NCBI GenBank assembly: GCA_945873105.1
Contig: CAMCBW010000002.1
Span: forward strand, 1-64,000
Length of the DNA: 64,000 nt
From: Tangfeifania diversioriginum
GTDB taxonomy: Bacteria; Bacteroidota; Bacteroidia; Bacteroidales; Prolixibacteraceae
Reading direction: 5' to 3'
Under the pieces are notes generated by a model. The model searched no databases. It had not been told where the DNA came from and was given only the letters and a program-made list of their open reading frames with translations. The position numbers and the translations under genes were made by a program. Of this stretch, positions 1 to 7,584 are shown one piece after another. Every line of letters starts with the position of its first letter. Positions within the stretch are counted from its first letter, which is position 1.

Positions 1-135
1 GTGATGGCCACCCATGATTATGAAATGATCCGGCTCTTCCCGGCACGCAGGATGGTTTGCGAGCATGGAGCACTGAGGGAGCTCCATCCACCGGCAGAAC
101 CACTCAATTTTGATATGCTCCTGGCAGACGAATAA
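1..135 (+). CDS. ftsE: Cell-division ABC ATPase FtsE, C-terminal fragment
   Basis: The window opens inside a reading frame that ends at 133-135. Its 44 visible codons begin VMATHDYEMIRLFPAR, which is the switch-histidine (H-loop) region and tail of an ABC ATPase. The MATHDY-x-M-I-x-x-FPAR pattern is what FtsE proteins of Bacteroidota show. FtsE works with FtsX at the division septum to control peptidoglycan hydrolases. The Walker and signature motifs lie outside the window, so another ABC ATPase cannot be excluded. Confidence 0.65.
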   Translation: MMATHDYEMIRLFPARRMVCEHGALRELHPPAEPLNFDMLLADE

Positions 136-169
136 GGGTCAAAATATCAACCCTTCTGCCACACCTACC

Positions 170-256
170 CATCCTTTACCCTTTATCCTTTATCCTTTCC
201 CTTTACCCTTTACCCTTTATCCTTTACCCTTTATCCTTTATCCTTTACCCTTTTAC
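170..256. repeat. Degenerate CCTTTA tandem repeat
   Basis: About fourteen imperfect copies of a 6-7 nt word (CCTTTA/CCCTTTA/TCCTTTA) fill the gap between ftsE and murB and end a few bases before the murB ATG. A related short stretch lies at 17131-17160. It is pyrimidine-only on this strand and contains no ribosome binding site. Confidence 0.85.
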
Positions 257-264
257 CCCCCCGC

Positions 265-1284
265 ATGTACAAACTGATCCCCAACTTCTCCCTCAAATAC
301 AACAACAGTTTCGGACTGGATGTAGCCGCAAATTATTGGCTCTCCATTGGTGATCAGGAGGATTGGATCCTTGCCATGGAGCAGTATCCCCATTTGGCAG
401 AGGAGAAGAAATTGATTGTCGGCGGGGGATCCAATCTCCTTTTCCTGGCTGATTTTGACGGAATGATCCTGTCTCCTGATTTCTCAGGGTATTCGATCAC
501 TTACCAGGATGGTGATTCCGTTGAAGTAGAGGTGGGTGCCGGAGTGGATTGGGACGAGTTTGTGGCCCATTGTGTGGGAAACGGATGGTACGGTGCGGAG
601 AATTTGTCGCTCATTCCCGGGAAGGTGGGTGCCGTTCCGGTGCAGAACATTGGTGCCTATGGGGTAGAGGCAGAAAAGATCATCGTCAGGGTCAATGGCT
701 ACAACTTTGGGAAGCAGACTGCTGAGTGTTATGAACACGATGCCTGTCGTTTCAGTTACAGATCCAGCCTCTTCAAGGAGCAATGGCTGAATCAATTCAT
801 GGTTACCTCGGTGGTTTTCCGGCTATGGAAACAGGGAGAAGTGGTAACAGGCTATGGTGACCTCGACCGCACCCTCCGCGACATGGGAGGGCCAACGCTT
901 GCCAATGTCAGGAATGCCGTCATTCAGATCCGGGAGGCCAAGCTGCCGAATCCCAAAAAAATTGGCAACGCAGGTAGTTTCTTCAAGAATCCGGTCGTTT
1001 CAGCGGAGCAGGCAGCGGAATTGGCAGAGAGGTTACCCGGATTGCCTGTGTATCCGCAGGCAGGTAATCTGGTCAAGGTTGCGGCAGGTTTTCTGATCGA
1101 CCAAGCCGGCTGGAAGGGCAAAAAGGTAGGTCGTGCCGCCGTGCACGACCGGCAGGCACTGGTACTGGTCAATTTGGGAGGCGCCACCGGGGAGGAGATC
1201 CTCGGGCTTTCACAGGCGATTCAACAAGATATCCTGGAGAAATTCGGAGTGGTGCTGGAGCGGGAGGTGCAGGTGGTTTGTTAG
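265..1284 (+). CDS. murB: UDP-N-acetylenolpyruvoylglucosamine reductase (MurB)
   Basis: MurB is the cytoplasmic flavoenzyme that reduces UDP-GlcNAc-enolpyruvate to UDP-MurNAc with NADPH, the second committed step of peptidoglycan synthesis. The 339-residue length and layout fit the type I (E. coli-like) form. The FAD-binding GGGSN lies at residues 53-57, IPGKVGAVPVQNIGAYG at about 117-133, the YRSS segment with Arg166 at 165-168, the catalytic-Ser region GNAGSFFKNP with Ser238, and the C-terminal EREV with Glu334. These match the Arg/Ser/Glu catalytic set of the family. The ATG at 265 follows a pyrimidine repeat with no Shine-Dalgarno site. It converges on the MazF gene with 11 nt between the stops. 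Confidence 0.96.
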   Translation: MYKLIPNFSLKYNNSFGLDVAANYWLSIGDQEDWILAMEQYPHLAEEKKLIVGGGSNLLFLADFDGMILSPDFSGYSITYQDGDSVEVEVGAGVDWDEFVAHCVGNGWYGAENLSLIPGKVGAVPVQNIGAYGVEAEKIIVRVNGYNFGKQTAECYEHDACRFSYRSSLFKEQWLNQFMVTSVVFRLWKQGEVVTGYGDLDRTLRDMGGPTLANVRNAVIQIREAKLPNPKKIGNAGSFFKNPVVSAEQAAELAERLPGLPVYPQAGNLVKVAAGFLIDQAGWKGKKVGRAAVHDRQALVLVNLGGATGEEILGLSQAIQQDILEKFGVVLEREVQVVC

Positions 1285-1295
1285 CAGGCGTGGGA

Positions 1296-1640
1296 TTATT
1301 CTAAGTCCAATACTATTTTGAGATTCTCGGTTACAATTTTTCTTAGGTCAGCAGGTAGTTCTCCAATTTTCTGGACAAATCGTTTGTTGTCTATTGCCCT
1401 GATTTGATCAATCATCAGATCAGATGGTTTTTGCATATTCGATAGGCCTTTCTTTAGGTGCACCCTTAAAATAGTACTTTCCTTTACAACATTTGTCGTG
1501 ATAGGGCAAATAATTGTAGATGGATGCAAAGAATTAAGTAAATCAGTTTGAACAATTAGAACAGGTCTGATTTTGCCGGGTTCTGTACCAATTTGAGGAT
1601 TAAGGTCTGCAGTCCAAATATCGAATTGTTTAATCCTCAT
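1296..1640 (-). CDS. MazF/PemK-type endoribonuclease toxin
   Basis: This 114-residue protein has the PemK/MazF barrel pattern. It starts with GDIW-like FDIWTADLNPQIGTEPGKIRPVLIVQ, where the Gly-Lys-x-Arg-Pro loop is the family hallmark. ICPITT follows in the middle, then the DQIRAIDNKRF segment that carries the conserved late Asp and Arg. MazF-type toxins cut single-stranded mRNA at short motifs. The ATG at 1640 overlaps the end of the upstream antitoxin gene by 11 nt, a typical TA arrangement implying translational coupling. The target sequence cannot be read from the sequence. Confidence 0.88.
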   Translation of the reverse strand: MRIKQFDIWTADLNPQIGTEPGKIRPVLIVQTDLLNSLHPSTIICPITTNVVKESTILRVHLKKGLSNMQKPSDLMIDQIRAIDNKRFVQKIGELPADLRKIVTENLKIVLDLE

Positions 1641-1860
1641 GGCTTATTCTTTCAAATTCAGCCAATACCAACATCGATTCATCCTGAACTAATTTAGATT
1701 CTTTGGCAAGCATTGCAGCAAGAATTTTCCTTTTATTGTACCGATTGTAGTAATCAACGGCCTCATTGATATACCGATTTCTTGTCTTCTTGACTTTTGC
1801 TATTACGCCCTCTGCATCTAGAAAAATCTGATCTTCTAGTTTTAATGAAAGTGTTTTCAT
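1630..1860 (-). CDS. Antitoxin partner of the MazF-type toxin
   Basis: A 76-residue protein is read from the ATG at 1860. A longer frame runs to 2109, but its upstream part only translates a 21-bp repeat array and is rejected. The start MKTLSLKLEDQIF resembles the beta strand and first helix of ribbon-helix-helix (CopG-like) antitoxins. The acidic C-terminus (ESMLVLAEFERISHED) would be the part wrapping the toxin. Its stop overlaps the toxin start. Such antitoxins usually bind their own promoter with the toxin. I do not recognise a named family with certainty. Confidence 0.75.
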   Translation of the reverse strand: MKTLSLKLEDQIFLDAEGVIAKVKKTRNRYINEAVDYYNRYNKRKILAAMLAKESKLVQDESMLVLAEFERISHED

Positions 1861-1988
1861 AATTGGTAAATTTATACCACAAATGTATATACAATTTGTG
1901 ATACCAACAATATTTGAGCAACACTTTAACGATTTTTGAAGGCCGGGTCGCAAATGTACTTTACCTCTGAGTAAATGTACTTTACGAT

Positions 1989-2200
1989 ACTGCGAATGTC
2001 CTTCACGGTACTTAGGATATACATTTACCCTACTGCAATTATAATTAACGGTATTACGACTATACTTGGAGCTACTGCGGATATACCAGACCGTACTGCG
2101 ACTTTGCAATACGGAACTGCTGATATGCTTTGAGTTACTGCGGATAGTACCAGACGATACTGCAGGTATACTTTATGTTACTGCGGATATACATTACCCT
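1989..2200. repeat. Degenerate 21-bp tandem repeat array, ten units
   Basis: Ten consecutive units of 21 nt (two are 22 nt) begin at 1989, 2010, 2032, 2053, 2074, 2095, 2116, 2137, 2159 and 2180. Approximate consensus is ACTGCGGATATACNTTACGGT. Most units begin ACTGC and only the central ATA is also well kept. A further partial unit ends at 2200 and weaker ones may extend back to about 1948. It lies upstream of the MazF operon. There are no spacers, so it is not a CRISPR. On the minus strand it stays open as a 7-residue periodic peptide, but that frame shows no protein-like composition. Confidence 0.8.
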
Positions 2201-2236
2201 ACTGACACAAAAACATGAATGTTTTTGCGATTATCC

Positions 2237-2276
2237 CATTGGATGCACGAAGGGGCGCCCCTGCGTGCATCCAATG
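2237..2276. repeat. 40-bp near-perfect palindrome (REP-like or terminator hairpin)
   Basis: The arms CATTGGATGCACGAAGGGGC and GCCCCTGCGTGCATCCAATG are reverse complements with one mismatch and no loop, giving a cruciform-capable 40-mer. Direct repeats flank it: ATGTTTTTGCGAT recurs at about 2219 and 2305. It lies between the 21-bp array and the pentapeptide gene, so it may end transcription of that minus-strand gene. No clear U-run follows. Confidence 0.7.
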
Positions 2277-2355
2277 AACAATTTCAAAAGTGTCTTGTTC
2301 AATGATGTTTTTGCGATATTCAACAGGCAATTTCGAAGGTGTCGTTTGGATTTCC

Positions 2356-2928
2356 CTATTCGATCTCTATCCCGTACTTCCCCAGCAACCCTACAACTCC
2401 CTCCAACGAAAACCGGGCCTTCTTCATCCTGTTGATTTCAGGATCAATCGAATAATTGAATGCGCTCCGGAAATCTGCTTTTTCCAGGATACTGTTTTCG
2501 AAGATGGCACCCGAGAGGTCGCAGTTTTCCAATGCAATCCCTGTCAAATCTGTTTCGGTAAAATCGACCTCCTGCAGGGAGCTCTCCCTGAATTTGCACC
2601 TTTTCAGGTTCAATTGGTAGAAGGAGGAGAGGTTGAGGGTGCATTGCACAAAATCAAGGGCAAACAGGAAGGTATTGCAGTTTTCGAAATGGAGCCCCAG
2701 CATTTTGCAGCTTTTGAAGGCCACCTCCTTGAAGGCAGTGCCGGAAATTTTGGCCAGGCTTACGTTGCAACCTACAAACCTGCATTCACTAAAACTAAAT
2801 CCCGACAGGTCGCAGCCGGAAAGATCGCAATCCTGGAAAGTACAGTTCTCGTATTCCCCTTTCTGCAATGGCCCTTTGGTGAAATCTTCCTTGGCAAAGG
2901 TTCTGTCTTCGATGTAGTTGTTCGTCAT
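2356..2928 (-). CDS. Pentapeptide-repeat protein
   Basis: The 190-residue protein shows the A(D/N)Lxx periodicity of the pentapeptide-repeat beta-helix from about residue 28 to 155, for example ENCTFQDCDLSGCDLSGFSF and FTETDLTGIALENCDLSGAIF. It is unusually rich in Cys (about ten). No signal peptide is visible, so it is probably cytoplasmic. Some family members (Qnr, MfpA) mimic DNA and protect gyrase, but most have no known role, and nothing here assigns one. It is a single gene between repeat elements. A 231-codon frame on the opposite strand is a shadow of it. Confidence 0.88.
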   Translation of the reverse strand: MTNNYIEDRTFAKEDFTKGPLQKGEYENCTFQDCDLSGCDLSGFSFSECRFVGCNVSLAKISGTAFKEVAFKSCKMLGLHFENCNTFLFALDFVQCTLNLSSFYQLNLKRCKFRESSLQEVDFTETDLTGIALENCDLSGAIFENSILEKADFRSAFNYSIDPEINRMKKARFSLEGVVGLLGKYGIEIE

Positions 2929-2972
2929 CTTTCAAAAATATTGGAAATGATCGCTATTTGCAAAGGTTTTTT

Positions 2973-3057
2973 TTCACCACAATAGGCATAAAGCTCACAA
3001 TAGACGCTATCTGACCTATCCCGAAAAATCGGGTCAAGTTGTGCTAATTGTGGTGAA
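2973..3057. repeat. Intergenic palindromic repeat, AATAGGCA family, copy 1
   Basis: TTCACCACAAT at 2973-2983 is perfectly inverted as ATTGTGGTGAA at 3047-3057. A small inner hairpin is CCCGAAAAATCGGG. The left half, AATAGGCATAAAGCTCACAATAGA, recurs with a few changes at 52972-52995. An AAAATCGAAAATCG word repeat follows at 3062-3087, up to the mltG stop. Confidence 0.75.
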
Positions 3058-3086
3058 TTCCAAAATCGAAAATCGAAAATCCAAAA

Positions 3087-4313
3087 TTATTTATACACTT
3101 TCATCCTGTTCAGCGCTGCCTGGTATTTTCTGGCATTTCTATTGTGTTCCGATAGTGATTTCGCAAAATTGTGGTAACCCGAGAAATCCTCCCTGGCACA
3201 GAAATAGTAAAAATCATGCACCCGGTAGTTCAAGACGGCCTCCAGGGAGGAGATCTCCGGAAAGTTGATCGGACCCGGGGGGAGTCCGGCTTTCAGGTAG
3301 GTGTTGTAGGGACTATCCACCGCAAGCTGGGCCTTCAGGACTCTCCGGATGGTAAAGTCACCCAGGGCAAAACGGATGGTCGGATCTGCCTGGAGCGGCC
3401 AGTTCTTGCGGAGCCTGTTGAGGTAGACCCCTGCGATCACCGGTTTTTCGTCATTTTTGTTGCTCTCCTCCTGGACAATGGAGGCAAGGGTGGCCACCTG
3501 GTCAGGGGTAAGGCCCGCATTTTTTGCTTTGAGTTTCCGCGATTCGTTCCAGAACTTCTCGTATTCACTTTTCATCCTGGTAAGAAATCCGGAGGGGGAG
3601 GTGGTCCAGTAAAGTGAGTAGGTGTTGGGTACAAAGAGGGCTGGCAGCGTTTCCGGAGTGACACCCAGTTGTATGGCAACCGAATCTTTTTTAAAGTGGT
3701 GAAGAAAGGTCAGTGAATCGCTTTGCAATTGTCTGGCCAATTTTCCCGACAGCTCCTCAAAAGTGCGGATGTTGTTGAAAGTTACCATGACAGGCGTTTG
3801 GGCACCGGATCTCAGCACATTCACCAGCTGGTTGTTGCTCCAGCCTTCCTGCACCTTGTAAGCACCAGGCTTAACATGTGTGTCGTAATCCTTGAAGGCC
3901 GCAAACTGCTCAAACGACTTTGTGTTTTTGAGGGCACCTTGCGCTCTCAACTGCGTTGCAACCTTTTCAAAATTGTCGTTGTCGCGGATGAAGAGGGTGA
4001 AGGTTTTGGCCACATTTGGACCGTAATAGCGCGTATGCAGGATTTTGACGGAAATAACGATCGAGAAAAGAGGTAGAAGCAAGAGATAGAGGGTCCGGTA
4101 TTTTACGAATGATTTTCGCAAGGATGCCAGGAGGCGTTTGAAAACCGGGATTGCACTCTTTGCCGCATGTTGCACGGCGGCCAGAAAAGTCCGGGCATAA
4201 GGTTTTAATCTGGCCCCGGTTTTGCGGACAGCAGCCATCAAAACGGGGATGTTCAGTTTGATACTGTTCCCAAGTTGACGCAGGAGGGTTGTTATTTGCT
4301 TAATTGCGTTCAT
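3087..4313 (-). CDS. mltG: Endolytic peptidoglycan transglycosylase MltG (YceG-like)
   Basis: MltG cleaves nascent glycan strands beside the inner membrane and limits their length. The YceG core is clear: ATLASIVQEES with the catalytic Glu, AGVYLNRL, PLQADPTIRFALGD, SPYNTYLKAGLPPGPI and, near the end, VHDFYYFCAREDFSGYHNF. One membrane helix (LYLLLLPLFSIVISVKIL) lies about 70 residues in. It is preceded by a basic stretch longer than usual for this family. The open frame begins at a TTG (4325) that sits inside a TATTTTTG -7 box, so ATG 4313 is preferred; ATG 4238 is also possible. It is divergent from the flavodiiron gene. Confidence 0.9.
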   Translation of the reverse strand: MNAIKQITTLLRQLGNSIKLNIPVLMAAVRKTGARLKPYARTFLAAVQHAAKSAIPVFKRLLASLRKSFVKYRTLYLLLLPLFSIVISVKILHTRYYGPNVAKTFTLFIRDNDNFEKVATQLRAQGALKNTKSFEQFAAFKDYDTHVKPGAYKVQEGWSNNQLVNVLRSGAQTPVMVTFNNIRTFEELSGKLARQLQSDSLTFLHHFKKDSVAIQLGVTPETLPALFVPNTYSLYWTTSPSGFLTRMKSEYEKFWNESRKLKAKNAGLTPDQVATLASIVQEESNKNDEKPVIAGVYLNRLRKNWPLQADPTIRFALGDFTIRRVLKAQLAVDSPYNTYLKAGLPPGPINFPEISSLEAVLNYRVHDFYYFCAREDFSGYHNFAKSLSEHNRNARKYQAALNRMKVYK

Positions 4314-4322
4314 TAATCCTGT

Positions 4323-4330
4323 CAAAAATA
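4323..4330 (-). promoter_or_regulatory. Bacteroidota -7 promoter box before mltG
   Basis: On the minus strand the sequence is TATTTTTG, a match to the phylum's TAnnTTTG -7 element, 9 nt before ATG 4313. No good -33 TTTG is seen at the usual spacing. The short implied leader leaves open a later translation start. Confidence 0.4.
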
Positions 4331-4350
4331 CAATTTTAAAGCAATTTGTT

Positions 4351-4607
4351 AAAAGACTGTTTAAATTTATAGCACAGCGTATAAATGTCTATTAATCAAA
4401 ATAAATGATTTGTGGCAATTTCTGCAATTGGGTAAATCCATGAGAGAAACCCCAGATTCACACAGAGTTGGAAAATTGCACGCGATTTTCTCTCTGTGCA
4501 ACTCATTTTTTCCTCAAGTAATATTGCGGCAAGCGCCAATTTCAAAACTATTTTTAATTTCATTGTGGAGTTACAAATCCTCTGTGTAACAGTTTTAAAC
4601 AGCTTCT
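4351..4607. repeat. MITE-like palindromic element, copy A
   Basis: About 257 bp. The ends are imperfect inverted repeats: head AGACTGTTTAAATTTATAGC, tail ending AACAGTTTTAAACAGCTT, with CACAG/CTCTGTG inside each. The centre is a hairpin, CACAGAGTTGGAAAATTGC and its inverted partner CGATTTTCTCTCTGTG. It is similar along its whole length to copy B (35370-35634) and at the ends and centre to copy C (5900-6140). It fills most of the 4314-4701 gap; no gene is seen there. Confidence 0.75.
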
Positions 4608-4662
4608 AACCTGAGGGAGCAAAAGTTGGTATTATTTTAAAGGGGCTTAACCGATATTGTTG

Positions 4663-4670
4663 TATTTTTG
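4663..4670 (+). promoter_or_regulatory. -7 promoter box of the flavodiiron gene
   Basis: TATTTTTG matches TAnnTTTG. A start of transcription about 6 nt downstream would leave ATG 4681 almost leaderless and give ATG 4702 a leader of about 25 nt, which supports the later start. No convincing -33 element. Confidence 0.5.
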
Positions 4671-4701
4671 CAGTTCAAACATGCAGAATAAAATTGCCGG
4701 T

Positions 4702-5892
4702 ATGCACCAGATTAAATTAGCAGACAACATCTATTTTTTGGGTTTCAACGACAGACGGACCGCCCTTTTCGAAAACATATGGCCTATCCCGGATGGGATA
4801 TCCTATAACTCCTATTTGATTGTGGATGAGAAGGTGGCATTGGTAGATACCATGGAGCGACAGTACATCGAGGATTACCTTGAACGCATCGGGGAGATCA
4901 TCGGTTCGCGGCCAATCGATTACCTGATCATCAACCACATGGAACCAGACCATTCCGGATCCATGAGGGCCATCGTCAACAGGTATCCGGATATCACCCT
5001 GGTGGGGAACAAGAAAACCTTTGGCATTGCAGAGAATCTTGGCTACAATCCGCAGAAAATAGTGGAGGTGCATGACAATTCAACGCTTGAACTGGGCAAA
5101 GTTAAATTGCAGTTTCAGACCATCCCAATGGTGCACTGGCCCGAAACCATGGTAACCTACGACGAAACCAACAAGATCCTCTTTTCAGGAGATGCTTTCG
5201 GCAGCTACGGAACCCTGGACGGGGGTGTCTTCGACGACGAGATCAACCTCGATTTCTACGAGGTGGATGTGATGCGCTATTTTACCAACATCGTCGGAAA
5301 ATACTGTCCGCATACCCAGCGCGCCATCAAGAAACTGGCTCCGCTGGATATCAAAATGATTGCGGCTACCCACGGACCCATCTGGCGCACCAACCTCGAA
5401 TGGGTATTGAGCCGCTACAACCGCTGGAGCTCCTACGAAAAGGAGCTGGGCTGCATCATCGTATATGGATCGATGTACGGGAATACCCAGAAAATGGCCG
5501 AAGTAATTGCACGGCAGCTGAGTGAGCGGGGCATCCGGAACATCCGTGTCTACGACTCCTCCAAAACGCACCCCTCCTACATCATCAACGACATTTTCAG
5601 GTACAAGGGGTTGATCATCGGCAGTTGTGCCTACAACAATGCCCTCTTCCCCAATGTGGAGACCCTACTCTCTACCATCGAGCACATGGCGGTCAAGAAC
5701 AACTATTTTGCCATCTTCGGCAACTTCCTCTGGAATGGGGGAGGAGTAAGCAACCTGAAGAAATTTGCTGAAAATATGAAGTGGGAGACCGTCTACGAAC
5801 CGGTGGAAGAAAAGGGCAGCCTGAAACAGGATAAGTTCCAGCAATGCGTCGAACTGGCCAATGCCATGGCGGACAAGCTGCTTCAACTGTAG
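4702..5892 (+). CDS. fprA: Flavodiiron protein (FprA-type A flavoprotein)
   Basis: Flavodiiron proteins reduce O2 to water and/or NO to N2O in the cytoplasm of anaerobes. The N-terminal metallo-beta-lactamase domain keeps the di-iron ligands in HMEPDHSG, the later LFSGDAFGSYG and AATHGPIW. The C-terminal half is a flavodoxin domain beginning IIVYGSMYGNTQKMAEV, the FMN phosphate loop. The 396-residue length is standard for class A proteins with no extra rubredoxin domain. ATG 4702 gives the usual IKLADNIYFLG start; ATG 4681 and an upstream TTG are alternatives. Its electron donor is not encoded nearby. Confidence 0.94.
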   Translation: MHQIKLADNIYFLGFNDRRTALFENIWPIPDGISYNSYLIVDEKVALVDTMERQYIEDYLERIGEIIGSRPIDYLIINHMEPDHSGSMRAIVNRYPDITLVGNKKTFGIAENLGYNPQKIVEVHDNSTLELGKVKLQFQTIPMVHWPETMVTYDETNKILFSGDAFGSYGTLDGGVFDDEINLDFYEVDVMRYFTNIVGKYCPHTQRAIKKLAPLDIKMIAATHGPIWRTNLEWVLSRYNRWSSYEKELGCIIVYGSMYGNTQKMAEVIARQLSERGIRNIRVYDSSKTHPSYIINDIFRYKGLIIGSCAYNNALFPNVETLLSTIEHMAVKNNYFAIFGNFLWNGGGVSNLKKFAENMKWETVYEPVEEKGSLKQDKFQQCVELANAMADKLLQL

Positions 5893-5899
5893 AGGAAAA

Positions 5900-6140
5900 G
5901 ATGTTACACAGAGGATTAATTTTCTTCTTTCTGCATTACATCCATGATCTGCATTTCTGCCTCTGAAGGTATTTCAAGGAGAAAAAAATGAGTACACAGA
6001 GCAGACCAATCGCATGCGATTGGTCCCTCTGCGACCTCTGTGTTTCCTCAAAAGAGTTGGCAAGCTGAAATAGTGCATAATTCCGGTAGATTTCTGATAG
6101 ATAGCATTATTCCTCTGTGTAATTTTTTGTTGTTTAAATC
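5900..6140. repeat. MITE-like palindromic element, copy C, with a 22-bp perfect palindrome
   Basis: Begins GTTACACAGAGG and ends with CCTCTGTGTAA at 6112-6122 followed by TTTAAATC, the same terminal inverted repeat as copies A and B. The centre holds a perfect palindrome at 6004-6025 (GACCAATCGCATGCGATTGG and two more bases), flanked by CACAGAG/CTCTGTG. It fills the whole gap up to the next ATG at 6141. Confidence 0.72.
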
Positions 6141-6671
6141 ATGAGACGAATCGCCCTTTTATCGGATACCCACGGACACCTGGATGACCGTCTGATCGAC
6201 CTGATAGGTGTGTGTGATGAGATCTGGCATGCCGGCGACATTGGCAGTTGCGCGGTGACCGACCGGCTGATGCAAATCCGGCCGCTCAGAGCCGTCTGTG
6301 GCAACATCGACGGAGCCGATCTAAGGCTTCAGTTTCCCCAGATCCTGCGTTTCAACTGTGAAGAGGTGGATGTTTTGCTCACCCACATCGGGGGCTATCC
6401 CGGAAATTACAACCAGCACCTGCTGCCGCTCCTCAGGGGCAATCCGCCCAAACTCTTCATCTCTGGCCACTCCCATATCCTGAAGGTGATCTTTGACCCC
6501 AAATTTCAAATGCTTCACATCAATCCCGGCGCTGCAGGACAACATGGGTTTCATGTGATGCGCACCATCGTACGGTTTACCATCGATGGCGACCAGATCA
6601 AAAATCTGGAAGTGGTCGAACTGGGTAAAAGGGGCTCTTCAACAACTGAAACGGGCGGCACACCACTCTGA
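6141..6671 (+). CDS. YfcE/MJ0936-type metallophosphoesterase
   Basis: The 176-residue protein has the calcineurin-like phosphoesterase metal-binding blocks in order: LLSDTHGHLDD, WHAGDIG, VCGNIDG, LLTHIGGYPG, and SGHSH with a following NPGA. This small form belongs to the YfcE/MJ0936 group, which hydrolyses phosphodiesters in vitro; the physiological substrate is not known. The start abuts a repeat element. The last 33 nt overlap the 3' end of prmA on the other strand. Confidence 0.9.
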   Translation: MRRIALLSDTHGHLDDRLIDLIGVCDEIWHAGDIGSCAVTDRLMQIRPLRAVCGNIDGADLRLQFPQILRFNCEEVDVLLTHIGGYPGNYNQHLLPLLRGNPPKLFISGHSHILKVIFDPKFQMLHINPGAAGQHGFHVMRTIVRFTIDGDQIKNLEVVELGKRGSSTTETGGTPL

Positions 6672-7475
6672 CCGGTCGTAGCTGCCGGTCAGTTTCAACC
6701 CCAGTTCTGTCGCTTTTTGGGTGATCACCGGCAGGTCTGCCGTGTAGAAACCGCTCATTACCAAAACTCCTCGCGGTTTAAGTGCCTTCACATAAGTCGG
6801 CATATCCTGCAGAAGGATGTTCCTTTGAATATTTGCCAGGATCACATCAAATTTAGATTCTTGCAGCAATGCTGCATCACCAAGCCTTACCAGGATGTTG
6901 TCGACTTGGTTGAGCGCCGCATTCTCCAGGGTGTTGTTGGTCGACCACTCATCGATGTCGATGGCGGTGACATTTTTGGCACCCTTCATCGAAGCGAGGA
7001 TGGAGAGAATCCCTGATCCGCAGCCCATGTCCAGAACCTCCATACCCCTGAGTTCCATCTCCAGCATCGCCTTGATCATCAGATGGGTGGTTTCGTGGTT
7101 CCCGGTGCCAAAGGCCATGCGCGGATTGATGATGATTTCGAAGGCTGCCGCAGGGTAATCCTCGTGAAACGGAGCCCTGACCAGGCATTGATCCTCGATC
7201 AGCAAGGGTTCAAAGTAGTTTTTCTCCCAAACTTCGTTCCAGTTCTGGTCGGCAATTGCCTCAGCCACATATTGGAAATTGAATAGCGGATTATTTTGGA
7301 ACTCCTCTGTTGACAGCAGCTCGTCGTTGTAGAGGGAAGAGGGGATGTAGGCCTCAAGGTCCGCTTCATTTTCGACAAAACTTTCGCAGCCGGCATCACC
7401 GAGCGACTGCATCAGCAGTTCGCGGGCCAATTCGTTGTCGGGAGAGAGGGTGCAGGTGATTTTCGTATATTCCAT
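6639..7475 (-). CDS. prmA: Ribosomal protein L11 methyltransferase (PrmA)
   Basis: PrmA trimethylates L11 with S-adenosylmethionine. The class I methyltransferase core begins at about residue 150 with VLDMGCGSGILSILASMKGA. Before it lies the substrate segment INPRMAFGTGNHETTHLMI typical of PrmA. VILANIQRNIL carries the N-x-x-x-N-like post IV motif and the C-terminus ends in the usual ERSEWCAARF-like DRSEWCAARF. The 278-residue length fits the Bacteroidota form. It overlaps the convergent phosphoesterase gene by 33 nt. Confidence 0.94.
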   Translation of the reverse strand: MEYTKITCTLSPDNELARELLMQSLGDAGCESFVENEADLEAYIPSSLYNDELLSTEEFQNNPLFNFQYVAEAIADQNWNEVWEKNYFEPLLIEDQCLVRAPFHEDYPAAAFEIIINPRMAFGTGNHETTHLMIKAMLEMELRGMEVLDMGCGSGILSILASMKGAKNVTAIDIDEWSTNNTLENAALNQVDNILVRLGDAALLQESKFDVILANIQRNILLQDMPTYVKALKPRGVLVMSGFYTADLPVITQKATELGLKLTGSYDRSEWCAARFSC

Positions 7476-7493
7476 AGTTTAAAAGTGCCTAAA

Positions 7494-7584
7494 GTGAACT
7501 AGAGTGCCTAAAGTACTTTCGTTCCAATCATGATTAACGGTAATAACTCATAACTCATAACTCAAAACTCAAAACTCATAACTC
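7494..7584. repeat. Two short word repeats: GTGCCTAAA units, then AACTCATA units
   Basis: At 7494-7520 there are GTGCCTAAA/GTGAACTAGA units, a single arm of the family that forms full inverted repeats at 40761, 54869 and 59260. From about 7545 to 7584 a different word, (T)AACTCATAACTCAAA, repeats six or seven times and stops at the stop codon of the next gene. Confidence 0.8.

Noticed and set aside
170-256. Telomere-like repeat or replicon end
   Set aside because: The CCTTTA words look telomere-like, but they sit between two normal genes and similar words occur in other gaps.
1861-2109. N-terminal extension of the MazF antitoxin frame
   Set aside because: It only translates the 21-bp tandem array; the ATG at 1860 gives a normal antitoxin with its stop overlapping the toxin start.
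1989-2200. CRISPR array
   Set aside because: Units are contiguous 21-mers without unique spacers, and no cas genes are present.
2290-2985. 231-codon open frame on the plus strand
   Set aside because: Antisense to the pentapeptide-repeat gene, whose periodic composition keeps the opposite strand open; no domain recognised.
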